Source: Entrophospora sp. SA101
Lineage: Eukaryota > Glomeromycota > Glomeromycetes > Entrophosporales > Entrophosporaceae
Reading direction: 5' to 3'
DNA length: 51,752 nucleotides
Assembly (NCBI GenBank): GCA_958430865.1
Contig: CAUDNR010000058.1
Coordinates: 79,365 to 131,116, forward strand
Positions 21,640 through 34,610 of this stretch are shown here, one piece after another. The notes beneath the pieces are model-generated. The model did no database searches. It had not been told where the DNA came from and was given only the letters and a program-made list of their open reading frames with translations. Positions within the stretch are counted from its first letter, which is position 1; the number at the start of each line of letters is the position of its first letter. Both the position numbers and the translations under genes were made by a program.

Positions 21640-24122
21640 ATTTTGTACAACTTCCCCTAAAATAAAATGCTAACCAATTTGATGGTTGGATGACAATTCT
21701 TTATCACCAGATCGTTTAATCATAGATCCGTTTTTTTTTTTTGGATTAATGCAATGTTGCATACATGCATACCCTTTAATGACAGTATATTGACGGTTGT
21801 AAGTGTAAATTTGTTTTTGAAAATATAAATAATTAATAATTAATACAAATAATTAATAACAATAATATTAACGACTAGAATAATTTTTTTTTCTTTTGAT
21901 GGTCACATAACCAATTAATCATGGGTTCGTTTTTGTTTGAACAAAAAAAAAAAAAATAATTAATACAATTAATAGTTATTGGATTTATGTCTCACTATAT
22001 ATTAATTCATCTCTAGGAATTATTTAGTGTGAGGAATACATTGATTGATAACATGAATGTCAGTCGGTTCGTTCACTATAATGTAAGCGTGCAGATACAA
22101 AACCCTCAAAGGACAGATTACCTCAGGTTGTTGAAAACATCAAGAAATGTTGACAAATTGTAGTAGATCGCAACTTTTACTTTTTATGCTTTACCTTCAG
22201 GTGAATATCGTGGTAGGTATGATTTATTGATTGACTTATGGCAAACCTGGCTTACAACTAATTCTTTCGCTTCAGGAATATGGATGAATCCATCGATTTC
22301 TTGGTGAAAATTAAACGGACGCGTACAAACTTTCAATTCACATGAATTAATATTTATTTAAATACATAAATCATGATTTATTTCATGTTTGTATAATTGA
22401 TTCAAGGAACAAAACATTGCGTTCCCATGGTCTCGTAGGACAATGGGGACGCGAAATTAATTAGTTGGATGCCAACACGGTAACCGCCATCGATTATTTT
22501 GAATTTCGAACAAGGGATAAACTACCGACCTCACTCATTTTTTCTGGAGAAAACTCAACCCAAAGTCGGGTTTTGAAGCGATAATCAACTGAAGTTGGTG
22601 GAGAGTAAAAAGAATGTGTAAACTAATTTAATAAAAAAACTAATGTAATAATATGAAACTTATAAAAAACTAAAATTAAAATTTAAATAAAAACTAGATT
22701 GACTAAAAATCAAAAGAAAAAAAAAATAAAGAAACTAAAATTGACTAAAAAATAAATAAAAGGAAAATAAAAAAGAAGGTAAACTAAACAAATATAATAA
22801 AAGTGAGTCTGAATTACCCACGAAGCCTTCTAAAAACCATCATAGAAGAAGATTCGAATAACGGCAACTTAAGCCAGCAGTCGGCCGATATTTGTATCCA
22901 ACACCAGCTTAAGGCACTGGCTTTGGAATGTATCAATAGTTAACTTTTGTTGCTGTTGTCATCATCGCCGTCGTAGGTAGTTGTTGTAGCTTGATAATAA
23001 AAAAGTTTGTTGTTGTCGTTTTTGAAGAAAGAGAATTTTTTTAATGTCTTTTATAACAATTGATTATCTAATAGCGGCTGATTATTAATTCAAGCTAATA
23101 TTTTAATAAATGAATGAAACATGATTATCGATATTTGAGATTTTGCAAGATTTAATTCATTCTTATCACCAAAAAAAAAAAATACAAATTTCTTTGAAAG
23201 ATTTAACTTTCTCTAATGTAATAGCATCAGATGTAATAATGGAACATTAAAAGCAGTAGTAGCAGTAGAACGAGAATGAAATGACAGTGTTAGTGGTAGT
23301 GGTAATGTAGGAATAAACTTTTGTGTATATATATATTTACACAATTTTTTTGTTCGCTGTGATCAACGTTACACATTCCATATAAATCTGATTTTCTCTA
23401 AAATTTTCTAATTTTGACAAAAACCCAAGTTTTATTATTAATTTTGATAATTCAGGATGATCAAAAAATTTCTTCACCTCTTCCGTATTCTTATTTATAA
23501 TAATTATCAGATCTCCTCTTTTATTTTCTTGTACTTGTCCCAATTTTTAAATTGTAAGTATTGGTTGGGATTGTCGGTGAACTTTGCTTGTGTTTACGTC
23601 CATAAATCTTTTTTTTTTGTTTGTCTGGTGAAAAGGACACACTACTTCCATTATACATAAGTCATGATTTTTATCTCTTATAATTACGTTAACTTGATGT
23701 CTATGTAGTGATTTTTTTTTATTTTTTATTTTTCAAAGATTTATTTTTACGCTCTTTTGAGTCCATTGATGTGATATCAATGCTTATTATTTAAAAAATA
23801 AAATTTTTAGAATTTTGTTTTTCAACAATATGATCAATAATAATAATCCTTATACTTACGGATATGAAAAAATATACTTTATTGTTTTTTGAGGGCATAT
23901 TTGACGTATATATAAACAAAGTGATTACAAATTGCGATTTTTATTTATTTTGAATACGAATGATTTTTTTTCGACATATAAAATTTATAGTACTCTGATA
24001 CTAACATTATAAATTGTGTTAGATCAACATATTTCTTCTTTTTTTAACTGTTTGATCACATAAATTTTATTAATAAAATTGAATAATTTGTAAAATTAAA
24101 AAAATTAAAAATTAAACTTTTA

Positions 24123-24477
24123 TTACCATGTTCTTGCTCGGCATTTTTTTTTTGATATCAAACAATTCACATCTATTTGAATTATATAAAGCAATTGTAA
24201 AGAAGAAACCAGAAACAACACATTGTGAATTAAATAAGTTAGATGACGATAAAATACATCAGACAAATCTGGTCTTTTTTTTGTGCCTTTAACAGTACGG
24301 TTTAGCTGAATTTCATATTCTTTAAATGGTTTATTGAATACATCAAATAAACTGGAAAATAAAAAGAAGAATTAGAAAATGCTGTTAATAAATCATTAAG
24401 ACAATAATTTAGGTCCAACGATATTTATGTCCACAGAAAATTAATATATACTAACATTCAAATTCACTTGCAGGCAT
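24123..24477 (-). CDS. small unidentified two-exon gene, divergent from EBP2
   Basis: Exon 1 is 24477-24452 (8 codons plus 2 nt), with a GTATAT donor and a TTTTCCAG acceptor. Exon 2 starts at 24351 and is open to a stop at 24123, giving 84 aa. The conserved-looking part is FDVFNKPFKEYEIQLNRTVK followed by GTKKRPDLSD. A donor-like GTATTT at 24257 suggests that the real second exon may end there, with a further exon not identified. I do not recognise the family. The start lies 251 bp from the EBP2 start on the opposite strand, so both may share a bidirectional promoter. The exon joining in phase is the main support. Confidence 0.4.
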
Positions 24478-24728
24478 TGTGATCTAAACTCAAAAGAAAG
24501 GAACCTGGAGTTTTTATTTAACAAATAAAGAAATAGTTACATTAAAAAATAAGGTTCTGGTTTTGGATATCATATTCAAAAATTAAGGCGTTGCTAAAGG
24601 TGTCAGGAAAGGGTTTATTTGTTATTAATTTCTGTTACCATGTGATCCCTACCCGTGATCCGAATGATGTGTCGATCGTTTTATGAATACCTTCAATTAT
24701 CAATTTTCTGTTTTTAATTTCGAAAATC
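24478..24728. promoter_or_regulatory. candidate bidirectional promoter
   Basis: 251 bp between the divergent start codons of the small unidentified gene and EBP2. It includes GGTGTCAGGAAAGGG and CCCTACCCGTGATCCG, islands of higher GC in an AT-rich setting. Promoter function is inferred from position only. Confidence 0.4.
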
Positions 24729-25554
24729 ATGAGCACCGAAGAAATCTCTTTAGAAGACTTATCAGATTCAGAGATCGTAGATGAGGATGTAATACCGCAG
24801 CAACGCATAATAATTAATAATAAAGTATGTTTTAAAAAATTGTTGGTTACGTATTTTTTTGATAATTAAAATAAAATTAACAATCAAAAAATTTTTTTTG
24901 TTTAATAAAGTCAGCATTAAAACAAATATATGAACAGATTAAACTTGACTTGCCATGGATAGAAACACAATCAATTACAACTTCTAAGCCGGTGAATATC
25001 AATGATGTTGATAATGATGTTGAGCGTGAATTAGAATTGTATGAAAAAAAAAATTTTATTTCCTTTCCCCACACACATATGTACATGTATGTGCGTATGA
25101 TGTTAAATATATATATTTTTTTAAAAAATAATAGTTATAGACAAGCATTAGAAGGAGCAATCGAAGGACGGGAGAAAGTTATAGCGTCAGGAGTACCATT
25201 TACAAGGCCGGATGATTATTTTGCAGAAATGATAAAATCAGATCAACACATGAGAAAAGTGCGAGAAAATTTAATTGATGAAGAACAAAAAATTAAAGCG
25301 AGTGAGAATGCAAGACGACAAAGAGAATTGAAGAAATTTGGTAAAAAAGTCCAAGTAGAAAAGGTGCAAGAACGACAAAAGAAACGTAAAGAAGTATTGG
25401 AAAAAATCAAAGTTATGAGAAAAAGTAAAATTTTATATTTTAACTTGGATATTAATATGTTAATGTAGGTGATTAATTAATTAAAATATATTTTTATTTA
25501 ATAGAAAGAAAGAATGTCAAAGATAAAGCTTCTTTTGATGATGGATTTGAATAA
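24729..25554 (+). CDS. EBP2: rRNA-processing protein EBP2, 187 aa
   Basis: Exons 24729-24824, 24911-25038, 25135-25424 and 25505-25554 join in frame (564 nt). The product shows the EBP2 signature throughout: an acidic N-terminus, PWIETQ, FYRQALEGAIEGREKV, RPDDYFAEMIKSDQHMRKVR, then a basic coiled region with KKFGKKVQVEKVQERQKKRK and a short KRKNVKDKASFDDGFE end. EBP2 works in the nucleolus in 60S ribosomal subunit assembly (27S pre-rRNA processing). The protein is much shorter than yeast Ebp2: the N-terminal acidic extension and the C-terminal tail are cut to a minimum, but the conserved core is complete. The stop lies only 110 bp from the stop of CTP synthase, with the two genes converging. 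Confidence 0.92.
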
Positions 25555-25664
25555 CCTGGCATTTGTTACAATTAATAAACATAAAATACTAAATACTAAA
25601 TACAAAAAATTAATATTATCAATAATAAAATTAAGGCAAATAAAGTTTATAAAATAAAATTGTT

Positions 25665-28411
25665 TTAATTTTTGAATGATGATTCGATTGTCAATCCTGC
25701 CGATGCCGACACAAAACCAAGGAATGCTGGTGAGGGCTTAAGAGGTCTGCTAAGATATTCTGGATGATATTGTGTACCAACAAAGAATGGATGATCTAAA
25801 AATGAAAATAATAATTTAAAATTAACATCATTAATAAAATGGTGATTTATGATTGATGATGATTAATTACTTTGATATTCCATTATTTCCATTCTTTGTC
25901 CAGTTTCATCACGTCCAACAAATTTTAATCCCCATGATTCAAAATTTTTAACATACTTGGGATTAACTTCGTAACGATGACGATGACGTTCTTGCACAAT
26001 ACCAGTATCAATCTCTGTCACGTTCATAATTTCATACAATTTGCCTAAAATGGTAGTATTGATGGTAGCATCATCATCATTATTATTGCTATGACAATTA
26101 ATAATAATACTATTAATATTATTATAGAACTTACGCATTTTTGACCACAATTCTGATTTTGGTTGAAAGACTGTTGGTCTTAAACCTAGCCTCATGGTAC
26201 CACCTAGGCAGGTTGTGGAAATTTCTGGCATATTAATTATGACTTGATTAGTGGCTTTTGGATTAAATTCTTCAGAATCTGAATCTTTAAAATAAAAAAG
26301 AGATTTAATTATATTAAATATATTTAATATTTGGTAAATTATATATATATATATATATAAAGAATTATTATTACCTGTCATCTTACAAACATTACGTGCA
26401 AATTCAATTACAGCAATTTGCATACCAAGACATATTCCTGTTAATTATAATTTTTATCAATATTAGTAATAGTACATATAGAATTACAGCAACAATGATA
26501 ATAAAATAACCAAACACCTAAATAAGGAATCTTATTTTCACGTGCCCATTTTGCTGCTGAAATTTTACCCTCAATACCACGATTTCCAAATCCACCAGGA
26601 ATGAGAATACCATTTGCAGATCTTAAAACTCTCCATGCTTCTTGATATTTATCTGCTTCATCATTCTGTTCCAAATCTGTAGCTTCCACCCACTTTTATT
26701 TAAAATATTTATTGTTTTCCCAATTATTATTATTATCATTATTATTATCATTATCATTATTACTACAACATACTTTAATTATTGGTCTTCTTTCACATTT
26801 CATTCCAGAGTGTTCAAGTGCCTTTATAATAGAAAGATAAGAGTCTTGAAGTGTGGTATATTTACCAACAATGACTATTGTAACAGGTTTTGAAAGGCGA
26901 TCATGACTTTTTTAAAAAGAGATTAATATTTTTTAGGTATACATAAAATTTATAATTATAATTGATAAAAATAAATATGATACTCACTCTTCAGTCAACA
27001 TTATCCATTCTCTCAACAAATATAAACCATTGTTACGACGCTCTTGTTTGATATTAATAGTATCCAGATTAAGCCGTCTAATAAAAAAGGCCAATATTCC
27101 TTGTTCTGATAAAAGCAATGGAACATGGTATGTTGAAGATACATCCTTTACTGAAACAACCTTATTTATATTTATTTGAATAATAATGTTATTAATAAGA
27201 ATAAAATTATTATTTTATTATTAGATACAATATATTATTTTACTAGTATATACTTGTTCTGGTCCAACATGACAAAACATTGATATCTTTCTTCGAACAT
27301 CGGGATTTAATGATTGTGAACAACGACATGCAATCTAAAAAAAGTTTAAAAAACCTTTTAATTTTTTTAAAAAAAACAAATTTATAATAAAAAGATTATA
27401 AAAATTTACCAAATCAGGTGACAATCCTAAAGCTCTTAATTCTCTGACTGTGGCCTGAGTAGGTTTTGTTTTTTGTTCACCAACTGGACCAACTATAGGA
27501 ACTAATGAAACATGAGCCAAAGCAAAATTTTCATGCCCAACATGAAATTGAAATTGTCGCATTGCTTCAATAAATGGTGCAGATTCAATATCACCAACTG
27601 TACCACCCAACTATAGGATTATGTTAATGGCTTTAGTTTTTTTTTAGGAATTAAGAATTAATTTATTCTCTTAATGTATACTTTTTTGCACACATATATA
27701 TAACACATATACCTACCTCAATTATACAAACATCAGGTTCTTGACCACTTGAGTCAACAGGTATTTTGGATACATTTTCAATCCATTCTTGAATTGCATC
27801 AGTTATATGTGGTACCACTTGAACAGTTTTTCCAAGATACTCGCCTTTCCTCTAATTAATTATTTAATCAAATTAGTTAAAATAATTTATTTAAAGGATC
27901 ACCCATCCATCATCATTAATTGTTATTAATACTTACCTCTCTGTTAATAACTTTTTGATATATCTTTCCAGTGGTAATATTATTATCTTTTGTAAGAGTA
28001 ACATCCAAGAATCTTTCATAATTACCAAGATCGAGATCCACTTCACCACCATCATTCAACACAAATACTTCACCTAATCATTAATGTTAACATATGTGAA
28101 TGGATAGGCAAGGTATAGGATATGTTTATATATTTATTCAATATTTTCCAAGATTATCATTATCAAAAAAGAAAATAAAAAATATAAGACGTGTGAACAA
28201 AATATTATTGATAAGTTTTTTTGATTTTATTTTTATTGAACTAACCATGCTCAATAGGACTCATAGTTCCAGCATCAATATTCATGTAAGGGTCAATTTT
28301 TATTGCAGTGACTCTTAAACCATGGGTTTTTAACAAGAAACCTAATGAGGAGGCAAAGATACCTTTACCAATTCCAGACATTACGCCTCCTGATACTAAA
28401 ATATATTTCAT
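25665..28411 (-). CDS. URA7: CTP synthase, 572 aa
   Basis: Twelve exons join in frame: 28411-28246, 28073-27937, 27851-27717, 27610-27410, 27334-27254, 27160-26988, 26906-26774, 26692-26518, 26437-26375, 26284-26135, 26044-25871 and 25795-25665 (1719 nt). The N-terminal synthetase domain has [10 protein letters not shown] (ATP site, residues 8-17), [20 protein letters not shown], and GGTVGDIES. The C-terminal class I glutamine amidotransferase has [15 protein letters not shown] with nucleophile Cys near residue 403, and the QYHPEY His/Glu pair near 539-541. It makes CTP from UTP, ATP and glutamine in the cytosol and often forms filaments. All key residues are present and the length is normal for the family. 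Weaker splice donors occur (for example GTGTTT after exon 8), but every junction keeps the frame. Confidence 0.97.
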
Positions 28412-28449
28412 CTTTTATTTGTTTTACTTTATTTTGGAGAAAAATATTA

Positions 28450-28480
<31 letters not shown>

Positions 28481-30480
28481 TCTTTCCTTATGTAAATGTA
28501 AGTATAATTGTTTAAAGAAAGATGGCTATGTAGGATAAATAATGTAAAAATTATTTATTTATGTTTATTCTAAAAAAAAATATTTATTTATTTATTTGAA
28601 GAAAAGAATTAAATTTAATCAAAATAAAAAAATAATAAAAAGCTATTTTTGCTAAAAAAAGTTTACTGCCCAGTTTGTCGAAAAGACAGCTGGGAAGGAA
28701 AAAAAACACGATCATGCGCGTAAAAAAAATTTTTTTATCAAAATTCAAGATTTTCATAATTAGCAATGATTTGCAAACAATATTTCCTCGGGTATTTTTA
28801 TTTTTAACAGTTTAGGAAATTTCCTTCGCGTTTAAGAACATGTAAAAACTCAAATTTCAAATAAAGCCATAATTCTTATTTCTTTACAGAACCTAAAATT
28901 AAAATCAATATTATAAAAAAAAGCCTACCTTTACAAGTGAGTCCTCTATACTTTTAAAGGTCATACAAAATTTCTCTCACCATTGATAATGGATATATAT
29001 GGTAAATTTTTTCTGTGATGATCGTCACCCAAATTATCACAAATTCTATTGGCTCGAAAATCATAGTAATTATACAAAGTTATACTAGTATAACGGGAAT
29101 TTTTGAAAATGTCATCATAATGAGATGTGTCATGCATATATATATTTTAAAGTTATATAGTTGTACATCATGATGTCAAGATTGTCGTCACGATGTGACA
29201 AAATATATTAGTGCAACAAAAAGAAAAAATCTAAAGGTGGATTGGATGATATTTTGATATTTATTATTTTTGAGTTAAAAGGTCCTGCCTGCACTCTAAA
29301 ATTTAATCCGTCATCCGATAATCACACAAAAAATACATCCGCCAGATTCGGGTGAATTGAATAGATAATCTAACAAACATCATCATATATAAAGATTATT
29401 AAAAATACAGCAACAGCAACGGTAATCCATAAATTTAGTTTAATAGATGAATGCATTCATAAAATATGTTAACAAAGAGCAAAAGAATTTAGTAGAAAAA
29501 CCAAAAAGTGTTTTTAGAGATGAAACAAAGCTCAAAATGTTTTTTATAAACTAAATTCTAAAGGTTTAAAGGGAGAGGGAACGATTTCCAATTGGTTGTA
29601 TACAAACTGAGTTTAAATCAACTCTATTTTGGTTTGGAGAACAATTTTCACTTATTTAATGCCGAAGTAGATATTGACGACTTTTTAACATTTTAAAGAC
29701 GAATTGCTTAAACCCCAAAAATCACAAAATCACGACGATAAATTTATTTCAATTATTATGTTAACTATTTTTTTTTTTATAAAGAAACCTTCGCCTAGTA
29801 TGCAAGTCGTGCTTACTCGACTGTTCAAAGACAAAGCGCAAGACGTGTTAAATAATAATAATAAGTTTTTTCGGTTAACTAACCTTTTTAGAAATTTCCC
29901 GACGATCAAAATATCATCCACGGATCGCATCTACTAAATCATTTATAGATCAAAAATTGATAGAATTGCTTTAAAAGCCTTCTTCAATATCTTGAAAAAG
30001 TTCATATTAAGCAATTGAGGCTTTTCATGTTAAATATTTTCACACAATCTGACTCACAATACCTAGATGACTGGCTACCCTAGAATGGAGATTAATTACC
30101 CTATTAAAAAAAAAATACATTATTAATTTCAGAAACACTCGTGAAAATTTCCACGAATTTGCGAACCGACTTTCCACCTGTAATCTTTCTGTGATTTTGT
30201 ATATGATGCATTTCTGGAGAAAACATGGAACTTCAAATCATGGATCGAGTTTTTTTACAGGGTTAAAATTTCCTTGCGCCGTACTTTTAGAGCTCCATCA
30301 TCAACAATTACAATAAGGAAAATACTAAACAATCAATAAGAAACAATAAAGAATGGCAAAAAAATTTAAAAAATATCAATATAGAACTTAAAAATTGTGA
30401 ATTCAATTGATACGTTTGAATACATCAATCTTTGTAATCTGTAATCCTTGCCCTTATCAAAATTATGATTAATGGAATAT
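28412..30480. other. intergenic, no gene seen
   Basis: Upstream region of CTP synthase and beyond. It contains a (TATG)n microsatellite (28453-28481) and a low-support frame 29704-29937. Nothing recognisable on either strand. Confidence 0.5.
28453..28481. repeat. (TATG)n microsatellite
   Basis: Seven tandem TATG units about 40 bp upstream of the CTP synthase start codon, so within its probable promoter or 5' leader. Confidence 0.85.
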
Positions 30481-31980
30481 GATAGTCAACACCAACCCAT
30501 TAATTATCGAAAACCCGATAATTCCAGATGAGATGTTTGCCATAATCAATAATGCTGCAAAAAAACATATAATGAATCAATACGGCTATGTAAATGCAAG
30601 CGAAGACCAAATGTGTAGGCCAGCTGTACAGATTTTAATGGTTACGTAGAACATTATCGATAAAATCTCCATTGAAAACATCAGAAGATGAACATTGTAA
30701 TAAAATTTTAAACATTTACATAAATTTTTTATTGTCCGAAATAAAATCAATTGGGCAAGTCATAATTTTAAAATCCCATTCAAGAGGCAAGGATATGATA
30801 GGCTAACAATCGGAGATGAAGTGTGGACCAGGTCAAACTGTATTATTTATTTAATTCAGGTCAGCATTTTTATTATAATTGCTAGCTTATTGTTTTCTTT
30901 TAAAATTGATTTTATTTATCTTTAAATTGAGAATTACAGCAAACTTTTATCATAAGTTTACACACAGCGGAATTTATCTGTTGTGACAACTACCTGATAG
31001 AATCTAATTTTCAACATTTCGTCGGGTTAGAGGTACATGAACATATGCATGTCATGTTATTATTATTAACTGAATATTTGCATTCAACAGAATCATGTAA
31101 ATAATCTTTATCAAACGTAAAGATGTCCAAATTAGATGACTTTGCGAATATCTATGCTAATGGGTTTGTTCTGAATACAAACTGCCTAAAAACCTATATT
31201 ATTGATTGGTAGAAAGGTATTATGCAAACTTTTTAATTGATCTAAAAGATAGAAAGCTGAAATATGTCATCGTGTAAAAACAATTAATGGTTTATATAAA
31301 AATTACAACCTTTACCATACATTACTTTACTCGTTTTTAATTGAAAGGAGAAGATCCTATTACAAGAATAGTTCACAGAAATCTAAAGTAAAAATAATTA
31401 ATGGTTATATATGAAACCTACAATATTATCAAACATTTACCTCACTTAACCTAGTAGTGGAATTATTTTTAATTGAGAAGAAGCCTCTGACAGTTTCGTT
31501 TTGGTTATTTGAGCAACCTAAAATTCCATAAGAAAATAGAAACCTAAAATAAATAATCAATAGATCACTATGTATTTTACTTTACTCAACTGAAGGACGT
31601 ATCAATGTTATATTTGATCGTTTCTTCTCCGATTCATGTTTGCCATATTATAAACGTACATAATTTGTTGGTAAAAAAAATTGAATAAAATATAATTAAA
31701 AATGACGAAGGTCCAAATGCTTTAACAAATGAAGATTAGCAGAAGGAGAATTGGAAGAAGATGGTGATAATTTCTGTCTGTTTAATTACACCAAATGCGA
31801 ATACAACCTTTTGTTTAGAGTAAAGAACCATTTAAAGGCAAGGAAGCACTTTTGTCAGTACTTGCATAATCAAATGGAACAAGTAACTATAAAAGGATAA
31901 AACGAGAATTAAAAAAAATTAAGAGTTAATGTTAATGTTAATGTAAATAAATGATTCGTAATTTATGCGAAGGGTATTCG
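30481..31980 (+). pseudogene. decayed plus-strand coding fragments
   Basis: Protein-like pieces occur in different plus-strand frames: around 30490-30650 (PDEMFAIINNAAKKHIMNQY, then GYVNASEDQMCRPAVQIL), around 30760-30860 (SHNFKIPFKRQGYDRLTIGD), around 30940-31040, and around 31740-31900 (KCEYNLLFRVKNHLKARKHF, which has a Cys and His spacing reminiscent of a zinc finger). Splice-like signals lie between some of them, but stops and frame changes prevent any complete model. I read this as one or more dead genes; the family is not recognised. Confidence 0.35.
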
Positions 31981-32228
31981 TCATCCATGTTATATATGCA
32001 TGAATATTATTAATTCATTATTAATAAGATACGGAAGATAAAAACCTTGGTAATCGAAAATATAATGTTTTTATCACGCATAAAAATTTTATAATGAACA
32101 AATATTAACATTTATTATTCTTATAAATAAAGCACAGCAGATATTATCATCGGGTAAATCAGCAACATCAGCAACATAATTGAAACTTCATAGTGAATTT
32201 AGTATATTTTTTGGAAGTTTAAGATGCC

Positions 32229-33450
32229 TCATATCAAGTTCATCACAAATCGTGCTAAAGAAACATTCATCGTGAGACCGATAAAGTGGCTTATGTCAAT
32301 GAACGTTGGATAGCAAGCCTGGCCCTCAATATCACACCAATCAAGGCCTACAAGTTTTGTATGTTGCACGCCATTGATGTTCACGATATTGCTCTTGCGA
32401 AAGTCACCAAACACCAGGTTTGTTCCATGTAATTTCTGCATAGCATTGTAGACCTCCTTAATGAATTCTCTCAATGTCATCTTTTTCAAGCTTGTCTAGA
32501 AACATTAGAAAGCATGCTGCCATCAATATATTGATATGTCAACCATACACTTTATCCTTGTTATAGTAGAATATTTGGGGTACAAATCCATGCTCAGCCC
32601 ACAGTTGATGCGTTTTAGCGTTGTATCTCTTGCAAACTTACCAATCATTTGATGATTATCATTCGTGAGTGTATGCCAAAGATTTTTTTTTCAGTTAATT
32701 AATCATCACAAGTAAATCAATAATTGTCTTATTATTCGTTTCAAATTGGTTAAAGTAAGGGAAAAACCGCCGTGTATTCCAAAAGAATAATCTCTTAAAT
32801 TAAATTGCTCATAAAATTTCTTTGAATAACAAACAGACTGCCGCAAGCTTCAAATGTCTGTGCCATATGATATAAATAATTTTGATCCTTGATGTGAGAC
32901 TAGTCCAACCAAGTACACCGTTCCCAAGATACAAAGCTATGTACTTACTATTGTTATGACAAAACATGGACAATTGCACAACTTTTGCATTTTGTTATTT
33001 CATTCCAAACATTAATTAGTAAGTATTATAAATATTTTTATAAGCTAAGCTTTAAATTTGTATGTAAAATTTGCCTTTTCTTATGTCCAATATCGGCACA
33101 AGAGATAGTTCCCTAAATAAATGGGTCACTGAGATCCATCTGAAAGAACTCTCCGCTCTAGTGGACATTGAAATATACCTCTCCACAACTTCCTGTCATT
33201 GATCTTCCGCTCCATATACTTTTGGCATTTCATCAACAAAATCATCAATCCATTTAAAAATACCTTCTGATACGACTAGACTCTTGTTATTGTTAACTTA
33301 CAAAATTGTGTCGAAGACATCATGATAAAAATTGACAGGCCAACTAAAATCAGAGCGGTGGTTTTTGAAAGGGTTTGAAGTTCAGAATTGCACAAGTTAC
33401 TGAAGGTGGATTCATCTTTGTATTTCCGTTACATTTTGTTCATGTGCTAT
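32229..33450 (-). pseudogene. protein-kinase-like pseudogene (fungal FunK1-like)
   Basis: The open part 32489-32229 encodes LHGTNLVFGDFRKSNIV then KLVGLDWCDIEGQACYP. This corresponds to the kinase catalytic loop and DFG region as seen in large fungal kinase-like families (H-x-D replaced by FGD-R-x-x-N, and DFG by LDW). Upstream on the same strand, in shifted frames, are YNAKTHQLWAEHGFVPQIFY and pieces near 32950-32700 that fit an N-lobe. Stops and indels (for example near 32560 and 32650) separate them. No intact coding path exists, so the copy is dead. The kinase assignment rests on motif spacing, not on a search. Confidence 0.5.
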
Positions 33451-33764
33451 GATGATAAAATTTATTCAAAGAGTATATCGTACATAACTCGCCCTTCTGT
33501 TTTTTTGCAATATTATCATTATTTTCGGGATCTATTAAGTGCTTCTAGATAAATCAAAACAGGAATCGATAAAAGCGCGATTTAGTATTAGTCAATGTTG
33601 CACAACAGCATATATACCAAATGTTCCCCTCAATATAAGTACTCTAGTTACGGTAAGTTTCTTTGACCAACTTATGATTGAATAAACTCTTCCCGTGATA
33701 TTTGTGACTACTTATACATACCACTCTTTCTTTTTCGTAATCAGCTTCAATTAGCTGAATTCTC

Positions 33765-34100
33765 AGTATAGAAGAAACGAAGCACTGTTTTTTCTTCTTT
33801 GGCAAGTCAAGTCTGGAATTTTTGTATACAGAAGATTGTTCATTTTCTGGTCAAGTGAAAAATTTAACCGTGAGAATTTATTTAATGGTCTCAACTTAAA
33901 AAAAGCAAGACTTTCTCAAGAATATTTTTGTTATTTTTATTTTCATTGAATTTTTTTGTTTCTTTGTGAACAATATTAATAAAGTAAAGAATAATAATAA
34001 TACACGCGATCTACATGCTCCATAATTGAAAAAAAAAATTGTAATAATAAAATTAATGTATTTATAATTAATTTTTTATAATTTTTAATCATTCAAATTC
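33765..34100. repeat. 3' flank duplicated with 37492-37800
   Basis: This block and 37492-37800 share long runs such as AGAAGAAACGAAGCACT, ATACAGAAGAT and GGCAAGACTTTCT. They lie in the same place relative to the two Zn2Cys6 genes, just 3' of each. Both retain a minus-strand protein-like stretch (ESLAF..., NKF.RL, NLLYTKI versus NDLLYTEI), so the duplicated segment includes a piece of another, decayed gene. Confidence 0.75.
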
Positions 34101-34116
34101 TTTGCTAGAGGGCCGA

Positions 34117-34610
34117 TCACCAAGGCCATCCACGATTAAAATTAAATAATTCCCTCGTAAGTCGTTGTTCGAAGTTATCATCTATAGAAATAATATTTTT
34201 TAAAAAGAACAAATTAAAATTTATTTCTTAATTATTTTGAACATATTTTCATCTAATGTTAGTTGATGTTGATATATGTATATTCTACCTTCGGTGACAG
34301 GTGGTATGGCCAAAGGATTATTATCCCCCAATATAAATATAGCTTCATCGGTCATGTTATTCCCGCTATTGCCATCTGTATAAATTGCATAATTTAAAAT
34401 AAAATAAAAATAATAAAAATAAAAAAAATAAAAAATAATATCACCTGTGTTATTTTTTTTTCGTCCTCTTTTCTGTGAATCCCAATTTCTCTTGCATTCC
34501 CTACCACGATCAGAGCATCTTTTGCAGATTATGCCCTCACTGCATCTTCTTTTCTCTTTACGACAGTTTGTGCAGCTCTTCTGAACATATCGAGTTCGGC
34601 TTCTTCCCAT
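34117..34610 (-). CDS. short Zn2Cys6 protein, copy A, 105 aa
   Basis: Exons 34610-34445, 34375-34289 and 34181-34117 join in phase 1 at both junctions (318 nt). Residues 13-41 form a fungal-type Zn2Cys6 finger: CTNCRKEKRRC then C-x6-C-x2-C-x6-C (CSEGIICKRCSDRGREC can be read directly), followed by a basic linker. This binds DNA as in Gal4-type regulators, although no middle homology domain follows, so the protein is tiny. Exon 2 is one copy of the acidic, NPL-containing module that is expanded in copy B. In exon 3 the frame appears to have slipped relative to copy B: LG..PSSKEFE, matching copy B LGGVPLTSEEYD, is found one frame over. A 5'-leader intron with a GTAAAA donor near 34660 ends 2 nt before the ATG. 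Confidence 0.7.

Larger units (their letters stand above)
20753..24122. other. long intergenic region without supported genes
   Basis: About 3.4 kb. It contains an ORF 21188-21511 (107 aa, no recognised family, partly hydrophobic), a short inverted-repeat element (21512-21639), a slightly GC-richer stretch 22020-22620 with protein-like fragments broken by stops, and a minus-strand frame 23543-23337 that could be a stray exon. I cannot support any of these as functional genes. No tRNA structure was found. Confidence 0.4.

Noticed and set aside
22430..22530. Possible tRNA-like stretch (GGTCTCGTAGGACAATGGGGACGCG)
   Set aside because: No consistent acceptor stem, A-box or TTCGA-type B-box spacing could be drawn.
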